DNA of 64,000 nt from Bacteroidales bacterium (GTDB lineage Bacteria > Bacteroidota > Bacteroidia > Bacteroidales > ML635J-15). Below, one piece after another: positions 59,687-64,000 of the stretch (within the stretch, counting starts at the first letter, position 1; the number at the start of each line of letters is the position of its first letter). Position numbers and translations under genes: made by a program. The stretch lies in assembly GCA_003249955.1 (NCBI GenBank), contig QKHS01000022.1, positions 1-64,000 of the forward strand, given 5' to 3'. The notes below the pieces were generated by a model. It was not told where the DNA came from. It was given only the letters and a program-made list of their open reading frames with translations, and did not search any database.

Positions 59687-59830
59687 TTATCGTTTAAAAC
59701 TCTTTACAATCGCTCCAAATATTTTAAGTGTCAAGACCTCCGATTCATTCACGACTTTACCAGGATCTTGTACTAAATTAACATCTTTAGTGCTTGGGCT
59801 TAAAATTAGCTCACTTTCAGCAACTGTCAT
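59687..59830 (-). pseudogene. Possible toxin C-terminal remnant
   Basis: 47-aa ORF MTVAESELILSPSTKDVNLVQDPGKVVNESEVLTLKIFGAIVKSFKR between an AACTTTGAAA leader trace and a candidate immunity gene. Confidence 0.35.
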
Positions 59831-59915
59831 TTCCTTTCTAATAACTAATAACCTATAGCAAACATTTTTTTCAAAGTTAATAAATTATTTTTAAAATCGT
59901 ATAAATAATTGTTAA

Positions 59916-60662
59916 TTTTCACAGTTGTATTTACCTGATATTCAAACAATTATGCATTATAGGTATTTCATAAATCAATAACTGTGGATCAAAATATATT
60001 GACAGACAATTTCTCAACATCCGTTCATTTTTTGTAAAGCATATAGTTTTTCGTGATATCCGTTTTAAATGTGTTCTGAGACTAAGGTTTTTACGCTCAA
60101 TCCTATTAGTGCAATATTCAAAAACCTTGTGAATCGATTTGGGTATTAGTGATGGGTAAATGTTTAATCCATCAGTATAAACTCTCTTGGGATTCAGCTT
60201 TATAACAGAATCTGTAATTCTTTTAATGTTTTCTTTTGTACGTCTGCCGACACAAAAGTCAATAACTGCTCCACTGATTTTATTTATTGCATACATTATC
60301 CAGCATTCTTTTTTCTTGCTACCGCAATAGGTTCTTAATTCATCTATTTCATACGATTCTCCGGTTTCGCAAATATCCGGGGGTTTTAACATTGATGCTA
60401 TGCGTTCAATAAGCCTTTGTGTGCTTGATTTGGATATTTCCAAAAGCCTTGATATTGAACTTATTCCGCAGCCTTCGTTATTAAGTTGTTTTACCCATTG
60501 GTATTTTTCTTTGGGAATAACTGATTTTGAATATGTTTCTATCTGGTATCGTTTACAGTTTTTACATTGATATTTTTGTTTACAATTTCGGATTCCTTTT
60601 TTAATACAATCGCAGTTACAATATTTACATTTCATGTTTTTATTAACACAAACGTGCGAAAA
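59916..60662 (-). mobile_element. IS1-family insertion sequence
   Basis: About 747 bp; imperfect terminal IRs TTTTCGCACGTTTGTG / TTTTCACAGTTGTATT; contains an IS1-type DDE transposase. Confidence 0.75.
59931..60635 (-). CDS. IS1-family transposase
   Basis: 234 aa; zinc-ribbon 'CKYCNCDCIKKGIRNCKQKYQCKNCKRYQ'; 'YEIDELRTYCGSKKKECWIMYAI', 'YTDGLNIYPSLIP', 'NRIERKNLSLRTHLKRISRKTICFTKNERM'. Confidence 0.92.
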   Translation of the reverse strand: MKCKYCNCDCIKKGIRNCKQKYQCKNCKRYQIETYSKSVIPKEKYQWVKQLNNEGCGISSISRLLEISKSSTQRLIERIASMLKPPDICETGESYEIDELRTYCGSKKKECWIMYAINKISGAVIDFCVGRRTKENIKRITDSVIKLNPKRVYTDGLNIYPSLIPKSIHKVFEYCTNRIERKNLSLRTHLKRISRKTICFTKNERMLRNCLSIYFDPQLLIYEIPIMHNCLNIR

Positions 60663-60840
60663 GTGACATATGGTACACTACGCTGAAAACTTTCCGGTTT
60701 TTAAGCCGTTTTCAGAAGTTTTCTATTTTCAGGTATGTCTTTTATTATTGAATTTTTGAAAGAACACCTTAACGTAAACCCCTGTGTATCAATTATGTTA
60801 CACAGGGATTTTATTGTTAGGTGACATATGGTACACTACC
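60663..60840. repeat. Cassette-boundary repeat, IS-associated form (terminal copy of the array)
   Basis: Same architecture as 57214..57391; sites at 60663 and 60820. Confidence 0.85.
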
Positions 60841-60892
60841 AATGCAAATATTCTTATACTATGTTTTTTGTAACCCCCCAGAAATTTTGCTT

Positions 60893-60949
60893 GATCCGGC
60901 ATGATCCCAGGATCCTCCCGACTATGGTCGGGATACTCTAACCAACTGA
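60893..60949 (-). pseudogene. Degenerate tRNA fragment
   Basis: Minus strand TCAGTTGGTTAGAGTATCCCGACCATAGTCGGGAGGATCCTGGGATCATGCCGGATC aligns to the D-arm to T-arm of the adjacent tRNA. Confidence 0.6.
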
Positions 60950-60991
60950 TTATCAACAAAAAAGCCTTCAATTTTCATTGAAAGCTTTTCG

Positions 60992-61065
60992 TGGTCCCAC
61001 TAGGGCATGATCCTAGGACCCCCTGATTATGAGTCAGGTGCTCTAACCAACTGAGCTATGGGACC
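60992..61065 (-). tRNA. tRNA with CAU anticodon (elongator Met or Ile2; cannot be separated here)
   Basis: GGTCCCA/TGGGACC acceptor, D-arm GCTCAGTTGGTTAGAGC, anticodon arm CCTGA-CTCATAA-TCAGG, T-arm CTAGG-ATCATGC-CCTAG; 74 nt. Confidence 0.9.
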
Positions 61066-61314
61066 GTCTGTTTCGTTAAACAGGACTGCAAAAATAGATA
61101 TTTATTTCAAATATTCCAAAAAAAAGTTTTTTATTTTTACTTAAAAGTAAAAAATTTTTCCGGGAGAATAAATTAACAATAAACATGTTGAATAATCTGT
61201 TAATTATTACACAGGTATTGACACGTCAGAAATTAACACAGGCTTGTGATAAAACTCTTTTAATACTTGGTTCAAATCTGACGAGATAGTTATTTTTCGC
61301 TTATATTTGCAATT

Positions 61315-63744
61315 GTGATAAGTATTAAAAAACATATTACGTCAGGCAAGCTGATGATGATTGCAGCATTTCTGGGAACCGGGCTGATTTTGTTTTCGTG
61401 TAATGCAACAAAACATGTTCCTGACGGACAGTACCTGCTTTCGGATGTAAGTTTCAATTGTGAAAATTCCGAAATCAACATGGAAGATCTGGAAACTACT
61501 TTGAAACAAAAACCAAACAGAAAAATTCTAGGTATAAGATTTTATTTATGGCTTCACAACAGGATTAACCCTGTAAAAGAACAGGCCCGGGAAGAAAAAA
61601 GAGCTGTTGCCGAAAAGGAAATGAATGCCAGAAGAGAAAAAAAGAATAAAAAGCCTAAGGAGAAAATTTATTTAACAAGGTGGTTTCTGAGTATTGGTGA
61701 AGCCCCGGTTATTTACGATGAATTTGCAACTGAAAAAACTCTCAGTTCCATAGAATCATATCTTAGAGCACAGTCTTACTACGAAGCAGAAGTGAGTGTC
61801 ACAAAAAAACCGGATAAAAAGAAGATTTCTCTTACTTATGATATAAAAACCGGCAAACCGTTTATTATTTCCAAAATAAGTTACGATGTTACCGATCCTT
61901 TTGTTCTGGAGCTTCTTACCCTTGATTCTGTAAATTCTCTTGTAAAAACCAACGAAAAATTTAATACCGACATACTGCAAACCGAACGTGAGCGCATAGT
62001 AAGAATGATGAAAACCAACGGATATTATTATTTTACAATAAATAATGTACATTTTTATGCCGACACAACGATAACCCGTTATGAAACGGAATTGACAATT
62101 GCAGTAAGGAAATCGTTTACTGAAGAAAACTTAAATGAGAACGAACCTTTCCGTGCCCAGACTTTAAGGAATATTTACATTTATGCCGACTATAACCCTC
62201 AACTTGCATTATCTGACCCTGAAGGATATGCCATGCAACTTGACACAGTTACTGTTGACGGGCTAAACATTATATACCGTGATAAGCTAAAAATAAAACC
62301 TTCTGTTTTTTTACAGTCCTGCTTTGTAAAACCAGGCGACAGATATAACATTCAGAATATTGAAAAAACACACAGTCACCTGTCCAATTTAAAGCAATTC
62401 AAACTTATTAATATTAAACTCAACGCTTCGGAAGACGTAATTCTGGAAACACAAAAAGAAAAATATCTGGACGTACATATATATCTTACTCCTCTGATCA
62501 AACAATCATACAACCTTGAGCTCGAAGGAAACAACACTTCCGGGAACATTGGTATGGCAGGTGTTGTATCGTATAACAATAAAAATCTCTTCAAGGGGGC
62601 ACAAATTTTCTCTTTAAAAGGGAGTTTATCTTTCCAGACAATAAAATCAGAAGATGCTGCGCAAAAAGCACAATTTTTTAACACTCTCGAATACGGGGGA
62701 GAATTAAAGCTCAATATTCCAAAGCTTATGATTCCTTTTTATAACAATAACGAGTTTGTTAAAAACCATAATCCTAAAACACAGATAAGCACTTCGTTAA
62801 TTTACCAGCAACGGCCCGATTATACAAAGTCTATTGCCAATGCCAGTTTCGGATATTTCTGGAAAGGCGGGAAAAACAAATATCTTACACATTACATTAA
62901 TCCTATTGAGCTTTACTCTGTTAAAATTTATAATTTCGACCCCGATTTTCAGGAACAGATACAAAATCTTTACATAAGGTATTCGTATCAGGATCAGTTA
63001 CTGTCTGTGATGAGCTACGATCTTATGTTTAACAACCAGAGCATAACAAAAACAAAAAGTTTTTCTTATTTGTGGTTTAACATTGAGACAAGCGGAAATT
63101 TACCGAGTCTGATATTTAATTGGTCCAATGCAGAAAAAACAGACGGCTCATATAAAATCATGGGAGTAGAATTTGCCCAGTTTGTAAAAACAGATATTGA
63201 TTATCGTTATTATCAGGTATTTGACGAAAAAAGAAGTCTGGTTTACCGCGGATTCCTGGGAATAGGGCTACCTTACGGGAATTCCACAACAGGGCTTCCG
63301 TTCATCAAGAAATATTATATCGGCGGGGCAAACGATTTAAGAGCATGGCCAATGAGGTCAATAGGCCCTGGATCTTATTACAATCCAGCTATCAGTTATG
63401 ACCAGATTGCCGATATGAAAATGATGTTTAACCTTGAATACAGATTTAATCTGGTTTCAATTATAAATGGGGCGGTATTTATAGATGCCGGAAACATATG
63501 GGCAATAGACAAAAATGACAACAGAGCCGGGGCGTTGTTTGACCTGTACCGGTTTTATAACGAAATTGCCGTAGGAACAGGATTCGGTACCCGTATAGAC
63601 CTTTCATTTTTTATAATAAGATTTGATTTCGGCATTCCGCTTCACGACCCTACCTTGCCATTGGGAGAAAGGTGGTTCGGAACATTTAAAACATTTGAGT
63701 TACGCGATTTTACTTTTAACTTCGGTATAGGATACCCGTTCTAA
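61315..63744 (+). CDS. BamA/TamA-family outer membrane protein (TamL-like lipoprotein)
   Basis: 809 aa; 'LILFSCNATKHVPDGQYLLSDVSF' lipobox; POTRA-like region; C-terminal barrel 'KKYYIGGANDLRAWPMRSIGPGSY ... FNFGIGYPF'. Confidence 0.9.
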   Translation: MISIKKHITSGKLMMIAAFLGTGLILFSCNATKHVPDGQYLLSDVSFNCENSEINMEDLETTLKQKPNRKILGIRFYLWLHNRINPVKEQAREEKRAVAEKEMNARREKKNKKPKEKIYLTRWFLSIGEAPVIYDEFATEKTLSSIESYLRAQSYYEAEVSVTKKPDKKKISLTYDIKTGKPFIISKISYDVTDPFVLELLTLDSVNSLVKTNEKFNTDILQTERERIVRMMKTNGYYYFTINNVHFYADTTITRYETELTIAVRKSFTEENLNENEPFRAQTLRNIYIYADYNPQLALSDPEGYAMQLDTVTVDGLNIIYRDKLKIKPSVFLQSCFVKPGDRYNIQNIEKTHSHLSNLKQFKLINIKLNASEDVILETQKEKYLDVHIYLTPLIKQSYNLELEGNNTSGNIGMAGVVSYNNKNLFKGAQIFSLKGSLSFQTIKSEDAAQKAQFFNTLEYGGELKLNIPKLMIPFYNNNEFVKNHNPKTQISTSLIYQQRPDYTKSIANASFGYFWKGGKNKYLTHYINPIELYSVKIYNFDPDFQEQIQNLYIRYSYQDQLLSVMSYDLMFNNQSITKTKSFSYLWFNIETSGNLPSLIFNWSNAEKTDGSYKIMGVEFAQFVKTDIDYRYYQVFDEKRSLVYRGFLGIGLPYGNSTTGLPFIKKYYIGGANDLRAWPMRSIGPGSYYNPAISYDQIADMKMMFNLEYRFNLVSIINGAVFIDAGNIWAIDKNDNRAGALFDLYRFYNEIAVGTGFGTRIDLSFFIIRFDFGIPLHDPTLPLGERWFGTFKTFELRDFTFNFGIGYPF

Positions 63745-63755
63745 AAAAACTCATT

Positions 63756-64000
63756 ATGAAAAAACAATTATTTGTTTTGCTAATTTTGTTTTTCGTAACA
63801 TTAAACATGTTCTGTCAAAACGAAAAACAGTTTTTTGTCGGCATAAACCCGTCAGTAACAATAGAGCCTTCTTATCCGAAAGGGGCTTTCGACATCAATA
63901 TTTTTCCGCTGGTAATAGAATATCCGCTGGCTCATAATCTGGATATAAGAGGAATTACAGTTTTAAATTACGGATTCCGCAATCTAAGCTCTGCGTTGAT
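63756..64000 (+). CDS. Partial exported protein (outer membrane-like), truncated by window end
   Basis: ATG 63756: MKKQLFVLLILFFVTLNMFCQNEKQFFVGINPSVTIEPSYPKGAFDINIFPLVIEYPLAHNLD...; open to window end. Confidence 0.65.
   Translation, partial: MKKQLFVLLILFFVTLNMFCQNEKQFFVGINPSVTIEPSYPKGAFDINIFPLVIEYPLAHNLDIRGITVLNYGFRNLSSAL

Larger units (their letters stand above)
50130..60840 (-). other. Orphan Rhs C-terminal toxin/immunity cassette array (about 8 cassettes, all minus strand)
   Basis: Nine cassette-end sites related to GGTGACATATGGTACACTACC; two Rhs-core C-terminal fragments plus a decayed third; unknown small ORFs; no full-length Rhs. Confidence 0.7.

Noticed and set aside
50130-60840. 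Possible CRISPR array from the recurring short repeats
   Set aside because: Repeat spacing is hundreds to thousands of bp, units contain genes between them, and there are no short uniform spacers or cas genes.

Overview
The window is a Bacteroidetes (Bacteroidales/Marinilabiliales-like) chromosome segment. Support for this: many T9SS-type C-terminal sorting domains, TAnnTTTG-type promoter elements, and the gene content. Roughly 0-49.9 kb looks mostly like core or semi-core genome. It holds a TIGR03916/TIGR03915-like DNA-modification pair, adjacent gingipain-like (C25) and PPAD-like secreted enzymes, rseC-rnfBCDGEA, mazG, a glycosyltransferase, a sigma factor, rsmG, rpmH (missed by the ORF track), a hemolysin III homologue, DUF2851, a gliding-motility-type protein, a 2598-aa T9SS adhesin, fabI, phoH, a frameshifted glycosyltransferase, a NUDIX gene, archaeal-type gatD/gatE, a Vat/CatB-like acetyltransferase, def, and divergent GH20/GH2 glycosidases. 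The most unusual region is about 50.1-60.84 kb. It is a one-orientation array of small genes in which nearly every cassette ends in a conserved 'GGTGACATATGGTACACTACC'-like site, and most sites adjoin a perfect or near-perfect 13-bp inverted repeat (AAATCCCTGTGTA-N10-TACACAGGGATTT). I read it as a decaying array of orphan Rhs C-terminal toxin/immunity modules that lacks the full-length Rhs gene. It carries an IS1-family element, a remnant copy of that element, and a T9SS gene pair occupying a cassette slot. It abuts a CAU tRNA and a degenerate tRNA copy. All calls come from reading the sequence; no database search was run.
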